Positions 54,271 to 64,000 of a stretch of DNA of 64,000 nucleotides are shown here, one piece after another (the first letter of the stretch is position 1; each line of letters opens with the position of its first letter). The notes below the pieces were generated by a model, which saw nothing but the letters and a program-made list of their open reading frames with translations, was not told where the DNA came from and searched no databases. Origin of the DNA: Ectobius pallidus (lineage: Eukaryota; Arthropoda; Insecta; Blattodea; Ectobiidae); contig CAXKWD010000007.1 in the NCBI GenBank assembly GCA_964059195.1, forward strand, positions 154,365,269 to 154,429,268, in the 5' to 3' direction. A program made the translations under genes and the position numbers.

Positions 54271-54759
54271 TAGGGCATGGATTTTTAGGTTATTACTAAG
54301 GCCGGGAGTTTAAGGTTTTAACCTATTTTTTCTCCAGCTTCCTAATTACAACATTTTAACGTATTTTTCCGTTTCATGTCCCTTCCTTCTGATTGTATGA
54401 CTCTTATAGAACCTAAAAAGGGCTAAATCAATCTGAAGGGCTTACAAGGGGCTAAGGAGGACTTTTGCTGAAAAACTAGGGGCTAAATACTATAAAAAGA
54501 CAGAAGAATAATTGTATGATTAAAGGGTAAACATCTCAATTGATTATGCTATTTTTCAAGTGCCGATATAAGGAATAGTTACTTGTTTATTTTATAAAAA
54601 TACTAGAAGAATATTGTATCAAAATTATAATACAATTTTTGGTGTTAATATTAGTGTTTTATTAAGACGACTAAAATAGTTTAAAACCTAAAAAGGGTTA
54701 TTCCACAAAAATAAAAGGGTAAAATACATTTTATAAAAGCTTAAAAATCCAGGCCCTAG
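54271..54759. mobile_element. hAT-type MITE (TAGGGC ends)
   Basis: TAGGGCATGGATTTTTAGGT and TTAAAAATCCAGGCCCTA are inverted ends, with flanks GTATTAAG and GTTATAAT as a possible diverged 8-base duplication. The interior is TTAGG/CCTAA-rich like the other family members. Confidence 0.7.
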
Positions 54760-54801
54760 TTATAATAAATCCTGATAATCTTATAGGAGAAAAATTGCTC
54801 T

Positions 54802-54876
54802 TGACACTGGGATTTGAACCCAGGACCTTTGGCTATCCGTGCCAATGCTCCACCAACTGAGCTAAGCCAGAGTTCA
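54802..54876 (-). tRNA. tRNA-like sequence (loop reads GGA), probably not functional
   Basis: Minus strand: GGCTTAGCTCAGTTGGTGGA D region, stem TTGGC/GCCAA with loop ACGGATA, T arm CTGGGTTCAAATCCCAG. Position 33 is C not T, and the acceptor stem is imperfect. Confidence 0.45.
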
Positions 54877-55120
54877 CTTCGCAGCGCCGGATGGAACCTC
54901 TCTCCTATGATCAATTACCCTTAATGCTCTACCTCACTGACAGACAAGTTATGTCATATGCAGTACTGTGAGGCACACTAATTAGTGATTTTTTGTAACC
55001 GGGCTTCCACTGTTATTGTACAGTAACAGTCAAGATAGATATATACAAATGCATTCATAAATCACAGATTATTGTCTCTGTTGGACATTACATAATAATA
55101 TTATAGGAGAAAAATTTCTC

Positions 55121-55190
55121 TGACACTGGTAGAGTTGGTAGAGCATTGGCACGGATAGCCAAAGGTCCTGGGTTCAAATCCCAGTGTCAG
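55121..55190 (+). tRNA. tRNA-like sequence with shortened D arm, not functional
   Basis: It shares the anticodon and T arms of 54802-54876 exactly, but about eight bases of the D arm are missing and the acceptor is fused into the element's inverted repeat. Confidence 0.4.
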
Positions 55191-55264
55191 AGGAATTTTT
55201 CTCCGATAATATTATCATGTAATGTCCAACAGAGATAATAATGTGTGGTTCATGAATGCATATG

Positions 55265-56263
55265 CTATATTTATAGACCTTTTTTAGCGTTTTAAACATA
55301 TTAAAATAGTTTTATTTCACTTTATTACCATTTTCAGCCAATTTTTTTAAGTTTCACTTTAATAACTAAGCACATTTTAAAAAATATTAATTCATTATAT
55401 TTTTACTTTCCATGGCTCTGAACCACAAAATTTTAGGACTATTTTTTCTCAGTTTTAGAACTATCCCTATCATTTTCAGCTCCACCACAAACTCAACAAG
55501 AACGCTTTTCAATCAATCTATCAGTTTTTAGAATACTTCACTTTTGGTGTCTTGCTGAAGCAAGCACTGTGAATAAACTGCAAGTGTAAGCTTCTTAAAA
55601 ATGCCTTTAATTTGCTTACAAAGAAACCTGGGATTTCGGTTCACTTAAGATTTCCTTTACCGAGACAATGGGGTACAAAATTACAAAATTACAAAACACA
55701 ATGGTATATTTGGATGGCTCAGTGCCAAGGGTGACTAAGTGCCATGAAGAAAAGTGATAATATTTATATGTATTGACCAGCCAAGATCGTATTCTATCTA
55801 TGCCAAACAAGACTAACAGCCTTGCTGTGTCAGTTACAGACACAGTTATGGGTGTTAGTCATGTTTAGCATAGATAGAATATGATCTTTGTAGATCAATA
55901 TATACAAATATTAGCACTTTCCCTGATGGCACTTAGTCACCTCTGGCACTGAGCAGTCCATTTTATCTTACAAAATAATATACTGGCATCAATGAACAAG
56001 ATGCAAAATATAGGCAGACATTTAAAAAGTAAATTTAGTAGAACAATAATAATTAGATTAATGATTATAATTATTTTATCGTATTTTACTTAAAAAGCAG
56101 TTTTAGCCATTTTTATTTTTTAATGTCTTGTTTAGCCATATTTTAGGTTTTATAAGATTGGACTGTGTGACTGTCATGACTATGATACGGATAATTATTT
56201 TAAAATATCACAATTAACAAACGAGAAACAAAATAGTTTCAAACCGAAGAATCCGGGCCCTAG
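55265..56263. repeat. hAT-type MITE relic, right end clear
   Basis: It ends AAGAATCCGGGCCCTA like 14961-15699, with TTTTAGCCATTTTTA-type interior motifs. AGCATAGATAGAATATGATC at 55865 is the reverse of GATCGTATTCTATCTATGC at 55784, showing a further small fold-back inside. The left end is not placed. Confidence 0.45.
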
Positions 56264-57550
56264 TGATAAGCATATTATTTTATGGTCGAACAAAAATGTC
56301 TGTTATACTTTTCTAACATGGCATTTTGCTATTAATTCTGGTAGTTCTGAAGTGAGTCTTCTGATGTTCATCATTTTAAGTTTTCCAAAGATCTAATGAT
56401 CCAAAATTCAGTCCTTAATAATTATTCTATAATACAATGACAAGGACCACTACCATTCTGTATTGTTTAAATTTGGTCATTCTGTTTTCCAGCTCATTTG
56501 TAGGAGTGAGACGGGCCAACAAGTTAGCAAAGCGGTTACTTTTTCTAATGGCTGGGTAGACATTTAAAATTTTAATAATATTTTCGAACTATAAGAAAAT
56601 TCAAACCTACAAGATTATAGAAAAATCCTGTGTAAACGAAACAATTTACTTACGTTAGGTGTTACATAACAGATTGCCTTAAGCTAAGAGAAATTGTGAA
56701 GTGCCTTTTAGAAATGAAAACTACTCAAGTTAAATATTGTAGAGCCTATGCCCCCTCATTATGGCTCATCAGTGGTACAGTAACTTATCAGTTAAGGTGA
56801 GACTTCCTATCTCCAAAATGGCAACTTTTCAGGAGACCCTAAAAAGAAGTATTATGTAGGATATGTAATTTCACAATAATTACTACTTCATTTAATAATC
56901 TGCAACTTCAGAGTTCACACCACAATCGATTATAGCTCCAAAATCTATAGTTGTTTGCATACGAGGCTTTACCAGAAACACAGTGCCATTTTTCTGACCA
57001 CTTCACCTAAAAATGCCTAATTTCTGAAATGCTCAGTCACATCCTCGTCAGTGTCCAGCCTTGTATAAGTCATTCACACTGAAAAATGAGGATTAATTAA
57101 CTTTTTATTAACTCTGAATTCAAAATTTTCACTTTGGATTTATGAGAGTATTTATTTATTTATTTATTTATTTATTGTACTAAGAATATTACAGGCTAAT
57201 GCCCAATTACAATATTCTTGCTTCAAATTATCAAGATTCGAAATACTGAGATTTTACTGTGTACCACTGGTATACAAGGTATATCAGAGAATTTGCCACT
57301 GGTGTACATAAGCTACTTTGAAAACTAAAGAACAGTGTCTAAGAAAAAGGGAGCTTCTGTTATTTGAGCTAAAGTGTCTACAATGTGAAGAAAACTTGCT
57401 GAATTGATTGATGAATGTGGCTGTGATAAGAGGCATTTGCATGAAAAAAATACACAAATATCACAAAAACCAACAGTTTTCCTAAGCAGGTAGATCATGG
57501 ATAATTTTTGTTATCAGAACAAGAACTAAAGTTAATTGTTTCTTATTCTA
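56264..57550. other. Gene-free stretch
   Basis: It contains a (TTTA)n microsatellite at 57150-57178 and no coding signal or recognisable element. Confidence 0.4.
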
Positions 57551-57551
57551 A

Positions 57552-57690
57552 ACTAAAAACTAAACTCATGGCACTACATCCTTTTGAAGGACTAGGCTTG
57601 CCAATTGACTGCTGCATCATCTGTCATAGGCAGATGGCACGATTGGGGGTATGTGGTCAGAATGCTGACACCCATGGCCAGTACTTGTTG
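57552..57690 (-). repeat. SINE family 2, 3' fragment
   Basis: ACTAAACTCATGGCACTACA and GGCAGATGGCACGATTGGGG match 7484-7696. It is truncated and diverged. Confidence 0.75.
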
Positions 57691-57929
57691 GCTTACTGAA
57701 CTGGAGTTTCATATTATACTGCAATTATTTTCACGAAATTTACTTTTGTTTTCTGTTAATCTAGACTTCTGTTATTATGGTCAGTCCCAATTTGTTTGGA
57801 TTATTAAAGTTTAACTGTACATTTGTCAGCTCTTCAAATTAAAAGATAGACTCAATAGAGAAGAAAGCAATACCAGAAGAGATTTGTGCATACAGCCCTT
57901 ACCCTCTGAGCAAGTACTGTTTTGCAGTA

Positions 57930-58638
57930 CAGTAGAGCCTCGATAATTCGAGCCCCGGTATTTCGAGGTTTCATGTAATTCGAGCTGGCCTTAAGAAAAT
58001 TAAATTTTCCATAAAACTAGAGAAAAATCCCATTTTTATATGGTGTCCACATGTAAGTTTTACGCACTTCCGAATGTGTTACATTTTGAGCTTTCTTTCA
58101 ATTTTTCCATGTACAAAAATGCAGGTAAAACTCTCCCACTTAGGGGTTTCGTTCATAATACACAGAAATGGTCTTTGCTTCAGACTGCTAATGCATTTCT
58201 ATTACAGATTGACAGAAACCGTTAGGTTCGAACTTTCTTTGTCGGGACCTCATGTCAATCAATTGTACAGTGCATACCATTTTTTCAGAAAAGAATACTG
58301 TATTGTTACAGCAATCTCTACTCAGCGACAATGGTAATTAAAAGAGTTTTTCTAGTAGCGCCACTTTCCTGTTTGACTCCATTAAGAATCAGACAATGAC
58401 TTAATCCTTAAAGGATGCCGATGTAGCAAATTGGAAATGTTTGACAATATACATACAGACGTAACACAGGTATGTAGGCCTACTGTATTGTTTATTTATT
58501 TTTTAAACCATTATTGTGCTCATTACACATTTATTTATGATTTACCCATTGATTTAGTGATATTTCCGTATAGTCCGAGTTTCTTGTAATTCGAGGTAGC
58601 CTCAGCCCCAATTAGCTTGAATTATCGGGGTTCTACTG
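57930..58638. mobile_element. pogo-like MITE, TA-flanked
   Basis: CAGTAGAGCCTCGATAATTC and GAATTATCGGGGTTCTACTG are inverted ends with TA on each side. ATTTCGAGGTTTCATGTAAT and TTCTTGTAATTCGAGG are sub-terminal repeats. Confidence 0.9.
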
Positions 58639-58861
58639 TATTGCTTTTGGTTTAATGAAGAGGAGAAATTAGGAGCCTGACACTTTTGGTATAAAAGAAC
58701 TTTCTATAAATGTTCTACATACATCCCATTTGTTAAAATAACTATTGTACACTATTTCAATCCCATTTCCCTTTAAGTAAACAAATGCAACAGCATTTTT
58801 ACCTCTCTTGTTCAGCACATTTTATTCGTATTAATACTCATAACCATCATAATTTATCTTC

Positions 58862-59629
58862 TTGAGGAAAGACTAAAATAAAAACACTTTTAACTCCACT
58901 TACGCCAATTTACGAGGGTCATTTCAGAAGTCATGGCAACTATTATTTATCAGTCAAAAAAGCCGCAGGAAACAAAAATCAGGAAATATGATTGAAAGTC
59001 GTTGGAATGTTCTTCGCAATGCTGGTACTAAATTGGGATCCGGATACAAGAAGCTATGGGTAAGGGACATTGAAAGATTCGTAAATAGAGATCATTGTTT
59101 TACTCGTATTACATATGCACAAAACAGTACGCGTAATACTCGTACTCTTACGAGCTAACAACCTTCAAAATAATCCCCCAAGGCATCCACACATATTTTC
59201 CGAAGAGGAAGGCGCTGAATACCATCAGCTATGTGTGATGTGTCTCGCATAAGTGTATAAAAAATGACTTAGAATAAAAAAATCTTGGGGGAGTAAACAA
59301 TGAATAAACCAATGATCTCTATTTACGAATCTTTCAATGTCCCTTACCCATAGCGCCTTGTATCCGGATACCGATTTAGTACCAGCTTTGCGAAGAACAT
59401 TCCAGCGACTTTCAATCGTATATCCTGATTTTTGTTTCCTGCAGCCTTATTGACTGATAAATAATAGTTGCCATGACTTCTGAAACGATCCTCGTATAAA
59501 ATCGGACTAATTTTGGGAGTGGCAGTCGACCATCAGCCGAGGATGGGAATATCACCCCCAAATCTAGTCCGATTTAAAAAATTGATGTAAGTGGAGTTAA
59601 AAATGTTTTTATTTCTGGCTTTTCTCAAG
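58862..59629. repeat. Inverted repeat enclosing fold-back mariner and a hairpin
   Basis: TTGAGGAAAGACTAAAATAA and CTTTTAACTCCACTTAC at 58862-58903 recur inverted at 59586-59629. An inner hairpin at 59498-59576 (ATCGGACTAATTTTGGG/CCCAAATCTAGTCCGAT) contains CCGAGGATGGG. Confidence 0.75.
58913..59494. mobile_element. Fold-back mariner-type element 4
   Basis: TA-flanked ends CGAGGGTCATTTCAGAAGTC and ACTTCTGAAACGATCCTCG. Inverted arms of about 180 bp run to CATTGAAAGATTCGTAAATA. The centre has no frame. Confidence 0.82.
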
Positions 59630-60122
59630 ATACAGCATGCTCTACTGTTTACATCACTTTATTTTAATTTTCTTTTATAATTGATCTTATTTCTTGCAAA
59701 GTGATGCCTAAATAATTCTTGCTTGTCATATTCTTTGCCCATTTTTCAAATGTGACTGTAAACAAAATCATTTTCACATTCATCAGCTAAACAATTCATT
59801 CATAGATTGTTTCCCACATATCATACCAAACCAGAAGCACAACACTAACAAAAATAGATGGAACTTATACACCGAAGCAACTACAGAAAAACCTCTGCTA
59901 TCCAAAACATTTCTGAACAAAATTAACCACAAGATATATATATATATATATTTTCGGTTAGAACAAATTAAAGAAACATTTTTATGTGCCACCCGAGACT
60001 TTTCTGCTGTTTTGAATGGATAAAGGTTTCTCGGGCTTCCAACAATAAAACACAGTTTTTGTCCATGCAGATGCAAGTACGAAACCACTCCTCAGTGAGA
60101 ACTTATTTTTGTTTGAGTAAAT

Positions 60123-60452
60123 GTGTGTACTGTAACCAGTTTCATTCTCTACTATCTAAATAAACGGCCAGACCTTACAGCACATGTAAACCGACAGCTG
60201 ACCTTCAGACTCGACTTAGTACAGCTGATGGAGAGTTTCAAGTCTCGCAAACGTACAGGCAGGAAAAAAAGTTACTGCGTTGGTATGGCGGCCACTAAAC
60301 TTTTTCACAATCTGGTGTTAAATAAAATTAAACTGATTCTGGAAGGGGATAAAGAAATTACTCTCAAGCATAAGCAATGCGATATACCTTTCTGCAGGAC
60401 GAGCTGCTTTTTGGAATATCATAAGAAGCAAAATGTGGAAATACAAAATTAG
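60123..60452 (+). pseudogene. piggyBac transposase C-terminal fragment
   Basis: SFILYYLNKRPDLTAHVNRQ with FRLDLVQLM is the end of the catalytic region. HKQCDIPFCRTSCFLEYHKK is the cysteine/histidine-rich C-terminal domain. The upstream transposase and element ends are absent, so it is dead or a domesticated remnant. The open frame of 109 codons makes it fairly young. Confidence 0.65.
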
Positions 60453-60660
60453 GACGAGTCAAATAAACATTTATGGATATCTCACAACAAAACTGCAAAA
60501 GGGATTATATGATTAGCTTCTTTGTTTTATATATATATATAATTTTTTTTCTCTTCTTGAAAACGTGCATTCAGGCAGCTTAGACTCTGAAATTTAAGTA
60601 CCATCATAAGCATAATAACCATGTTTTAAAAACATGTTTTAAAACCATGGTTATTATGCT

Positions 60661-60899
60661 CGGGATTCCAACTGGGTGAAAATGTTTGTGTAATCCGAGC
60701 TTTCGGTTGCTACTAGCTCTGCAGCCATCTACTGGGAGAGAAGTGAGCTACAGAAGGTAGATGCTCTTCTAGTTGAATTAAGATATAACAGCTCCCTCTA
60801 CCTTCGGTAGCTCACTTCTCTCCCAGAAGATGATTGGAGAACTAGTGTAGCAGCCGAAAGCTCGGATTACAAAAACATTTTACCCGGTTGGAATCCTGA
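60661..60899. repeat. Hairpin-family inverted repeat
   Basis: CGGGATTCCAACTGGGTGAA, ATCCGAGCTTTCGGTTGC and ACTGGGAGAGAAGTGAGCTA on the left recur inverted on the right, with a loop of about 50 bases. A smaller palindrome (ACATGTTTTAAAACCATGG) abuts the left end. Confidence 0.8.
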
Positions 60900-61070
60900 G
60901 AGACCATCATACTTAATGTATGCCGGGACAGCCTAAAGTCTCTTATTATGGTTATTATGGTCGTACAGGGAAATTTAAATCGTAGGCGAGAAAGGGTTAA
61001 CTGTAGAATGTTTCAAGGAACTCATCATGTAACTCTACAAATTAAAATATAACAATTTTGTTCGTTCTTA

Positions 61071-62084
61071 AGGGGGGATATACAGCTTTCAGTGAATTTT
61101 GTAGGTGAGAAAGAGGTGAATTTCATTATTTTTTTCCTCAGCAATGAATTGCTTTACAATCTTGCAATCTGACATACTCTTTATTGACTACTTCTACAAT
61201 TGCATACTACTTTCAAAATTAATCAAACTGTTACAGTTTTTGGCATTTATCGTTACAAAATGTATTTTTAAAATTAATCAAACTGTTACAGTTACATGCA
61301 CTCAAATGCCGTTTCCGTGATAATTTCCACAAATATCAATATTTCTGAGTCATTCTTTTCTTTGTCTATTTGCAAACATCGTATGAACATCATCACCTAC
61401 AATCTTTGAAATATCTACAGCACAGGTATTTAAAAAAAAAAAAAAAATATTTTTCATTAAATATATACATTTTTAAAAATTAACTCTTAATGTTAAATGA
61501 ATGGTTGTAGATAGTGTTGTTCATATGATATTAACAAATACATGGAAAAATAATCACTCAGAAATATTGATATTTGTGGAAGTTATCAAGGCATTTCAGT
61601 GCATGAAATGTGGCTGCCATTTTGGAACGATAATTACCCGTAACTGTAACAGTTTGATTAATTTTGGAAAAAAGTGTGCTATTTTAGAAGTAATCAATAA
61701 AGAGTATGTCAAATTGCAAAAGTATAGACCAATTCATTGCTGAGAAAAAAAAATGAATATTTAAAAAATGATGGAACATAAACAGTGAAGCAACTATAAT
61801 AGAATAATTACAATTTGAGTTGAACTTAGACACTTATGCTTCACTTACCAACTTTTTGGTAGAACATGTTTCAAGGACCCTTGTCCCCATCCTCGGCTAC
61901 GTGTCCAGTTGGACAGTTGGACACGTAGCCGAGGATGGGGACAAGGGTCCTTGAAACATGTTCTACCAAAAAGTTGGTAAGTGAAGCATAAGTGTCTAAG
62001 TTCAACTCAAATTGTAATTATTCAAAAATAATGAAATTTGCAAATTTCTCACCTATGAATTTCACTGAAAGCTTATGTCCCCTC
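61071..62084. repeat. 1-kb nested fold-back
   Basis: Outer pair: AGGGGGGATATACAGCTTTC with TTTGTAGGTGAGAAAG (61071-61115) and its inverse near 62036-62084. Second pair: CCTCAGCAATGAATTG...AATTAATCAAACTGTTACAG (61136-61235) against 61640-61745. The perfect palindrome 61802-62023 is nested on the right side. Confidence 0.7.
61802..62023. repeat. Perfect palindrome: 106-bp arms, 10-bp spacer
   Basis: Left arm 61802-61907 and right arm 61918-62023 are exact reverse complements over all 106 bases, compared by eye. The spacer is GTTGGACAGT. The right arm holds CCGAGGA...GAAACATG (61929-61957). Confidence 0.95.
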
Positions 62085-62700
62085 TAAATGTTAATTAAGT
62101 TCATGGAAGTGACAAAATTCTTCTACACTTGATCACTTTACAACAAATAAGATCAACTTATTATTGCAATTCATCTGTGCTAACACTGGATGGCCTGTAC
62201 TCTATATAAAGGTATAAATGAGTAATATACAAGAATGGATACACCATACTCAGTCTCATGACGTACAGGCACACTATATACACCTGCAAGAAACTACTTT
62301 AGTACAACAGAAATTGTACATCACGGTTCGACGCAATGGAACCTTCAAATGTTGCAATCATCTTCTCTTCTTGCCCGATAATGGTGGGGTATCTCTGACA
62401 TCGGATGAAGGTTCTTTACCGGCATGGTTTGGAACTCCTGCAAAAAGGAAAGGACACCGATTTTCATACCTTGTATAATTTTTTTCTTTTACATTTGCTG
62501 TCAAGAAAGTAAGTACCTAGTACAAATTTTATAATTATTTAGAAATCACAGGATTAGGGAAAAACTAAACTTTGTGTCTATAAGTGTGGGAGCAAACAGA
62601 ATTTAAATTTAAGAAATTCAGAAACCTATTTTAAGGAAAATAAAAAATATATATAAAAAATTTTGCTATGCGAGTTAATAAAAAATTTTGCTAAGTGAGT
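62085..62700. other. Gene-free stretch
   Basis: An 86-codon frame at 62218-62478 has no recognisable domain. No element ends were found. Confidence 0.35.
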
Positions 62701-62711
62701 TACATTACTCT

Positions 62712-63008
62712 GACCGCCTGAGTGGTCTTGTGGTTAGCTTACTGACTACAGATCCGTCAGCCCGGGTTCGATCCCCGGTACCACCTTGGATTTTTCTGAG
62801 GTAGGGAGGTCTTGTACAGCCTTGTGGTTCAAATTGAGAAGCTACTTGATAGAGAAGTAGGGGCTTCGGTCATGGAAACCACCATTAACGGCCGTGGGTG
62901 TCGGCATGCTGATCACATGCCCCCAATCCTGTCTGCCTATGGTAGATGATGCAGCAGTTGGGTGTAGGCCTTGTCCCTACTGGGATGTTAGCGCCAAGGA
63001 GTTAGTTA
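62712..63008 (+). repeat. SINE family 2, full-length, with 15-bp target duplication
   Basis: GAGTTACATTACTCT lies at 62697-62711 and 63009-63023. The head GAGTGGTCTTGTGGTTAGC (A box) and GGGTTCGATCCCCGG (B box) and a body shared with 7484-7696 define the family. Confidence 0.93.
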
Positions 63009-63023
63009 GAGTTACATTACTCT

Positions 63024-63620
63024 TGGTGCTATCTGCATAAGAAATATAATTTTGCTGTTATTTGACATAAAAACGCAATATGTTTATGGCATACACAGGA
63101 TGACCAGGTGCAGAAAATAATATGGGGGACAAAACGACTCAAAATGGAGGATATTTCCTTAAAATGGAGGAAATACCGTTATAATCAATATTTATCGTCT
63201 TTCAGGTTCTTGTGTAAGGAATCTCGTAAAAGAATTTGAATAACAGAAATATAAAAGTTAGCATTTTATTTATTACATTATATCTAACTGGCCACTTGAA
63301 ATTTTCCTTTGTACTGTCGGTCTGTCCTTCAAGTAATAAAACAAATGAACACAAGACATATCTTTGAAATTACACTTAACAAGCAACATATTACTGACGG
63401 ATATAGAAAGGAATCTATTAATTTCAATGCCGGAAATTGATTTTGTAAATAGCAATGAATAATAAAGATAAATGTGCATAAAATGCATTACTGCTATTCT
63501 ACTAGTCTTCCAAAGATGATGACATAAAGGTACAACGGGGAGAAAACTTAAATCGTATAGTTTTAATCGAGACATCAAAACAAGATAACACATTGACCAA
63601 CGATTTAAGTGTTGGTTTTG
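63024..63620. other. Gene-free stretch
   Basis: It is AT-rich. Short minus-strand open frames show no domain. Confidence 0.35.
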
Positions 63621-63625
63621 TACTA

Positions 63626-63850
63626 CAGTTGAACTCCAATTAACCGTATTAATTGGGACCGGACCCAATCCAAATAATGAAATATCCAGATAATTGGATA
63701 AATCGTTGAAAAGGAAATTTTTTAAGAAAAAACTAAATTGTCACACCTTGAACATATCGGTCAGTCAGAGTCAGTTGTTTTCCTGACAAACTGTCGATTT
63801 TGTCGGCTAAAAATTTGGTTTCTCGCAAATAATCAGCCCAATGTTATAAC
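63626..63850. mobile_element. Tigger-like element, left part
   Basis: Left end CAGTTGAACTCCAATTAACC after TA. The interior (CACACCTTGAACATATCGG, TGTCGATTTTGTCGGCTAAA) matches 49506-49820. No right end is seen before the window closes. Confidence 0.6.
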
Positions 63851-64000
63851 TAAGAATGACCACAAGTTGGTTGAAATATGTTTTATTTTAATATTTTAAA
63901 GACTTTTATATTGACAAGGTGGAGTTACCGCATCTACTCTTATACAATTCAACGGCCCTAAATAGCGTGCTCACTCGCTCGCCTCGTGAAAAATCGGGTA

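Larger units (their letters stand above)
54781..55261. mobile_element. tRNA-bearing inverted-repeat element T2
   Basis: A tRNA-like unit on the minus strand (54802-54876) is followed by a spacer of about 170 bp, then a palindrome (55050-55261, arms of about 80 bp with ATTATTGTCTCTGTTGGACA) that encloses a plus-strand tRNA-like unit. The layout is the mirror image of T1. Confidence 0.8.

Noticed and set aside
62218..62478. 86-codon plus-strand frame
   Set aside because: No recognisable domain, no splice or poly(A) context and no second copy. It may be chance.

Overview
The window is eukaryotic nuclear DNA, almost certainly from a large, repeat-rich arthropod genome. A cockroach or termite (Blattodea) fits best, but that is inference. 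The reasons are AT-rich spacers, GT-AG introns of kilobase size, small exons, a short TTAGG run (the usual insect telomere unit), and a dense mix of tRNA-derived SINEs, mariner, hAT, pogo/Tigger, Harbinger and Helitron relics.

Two host genes lie in tandem on the + strand. Gene A (1383-5843) is represented by its last three exons. It is an acidic, coiled-coil-like protein I cannot name, and a polyadenylation signal follows its stop. About 3.2 kb downstream is a complete copine gene. Its nine coding exons run from 9034 to 29531, every splice phase matches, and they encode 568 residues: C2A, C2B, then a von Willebrand A/copine domain, with a proline-rich tail ending in PPPY. Copines are Ca2+-dependent phospholipid-binding proteins. 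I see no other intact host gene from 29.8 kb to the end.

Everything else is repeats. The introns hold SINE insertions with clear target-site duplications, two copies of a non-autonomous Helitron in opposite orientation, a second Helitron family, hAT-type MITEs, a pogo-like MITE, deleted mariners, a Penelope-like GIY-YIG fragment and LINE reverse-transcriptase remnants. The 30-64 kb region is gene-poor and unusually rich in palindromes. There are five fold-back mariner elements of about 580-690 bp and a family of long, near-perfect hairpins, one with 106-bp arms that match exactly. Two composite elements carry tRNA-like sequences inside long inverted repeats. Several of the hairpins contain an order of motifs resembling a hammerhead ribozyme core.

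The most distinctive material is therefore this palindrome population: tRNA-bearing inverted repeats (one with a 16-bp target duplication and an empty site visible elsewhere in the window), the hairpin family with ribozyme-like cores, and nested fold-backs. No CRISPR, prokaryotic operon or complete autonomous transposon was seen.
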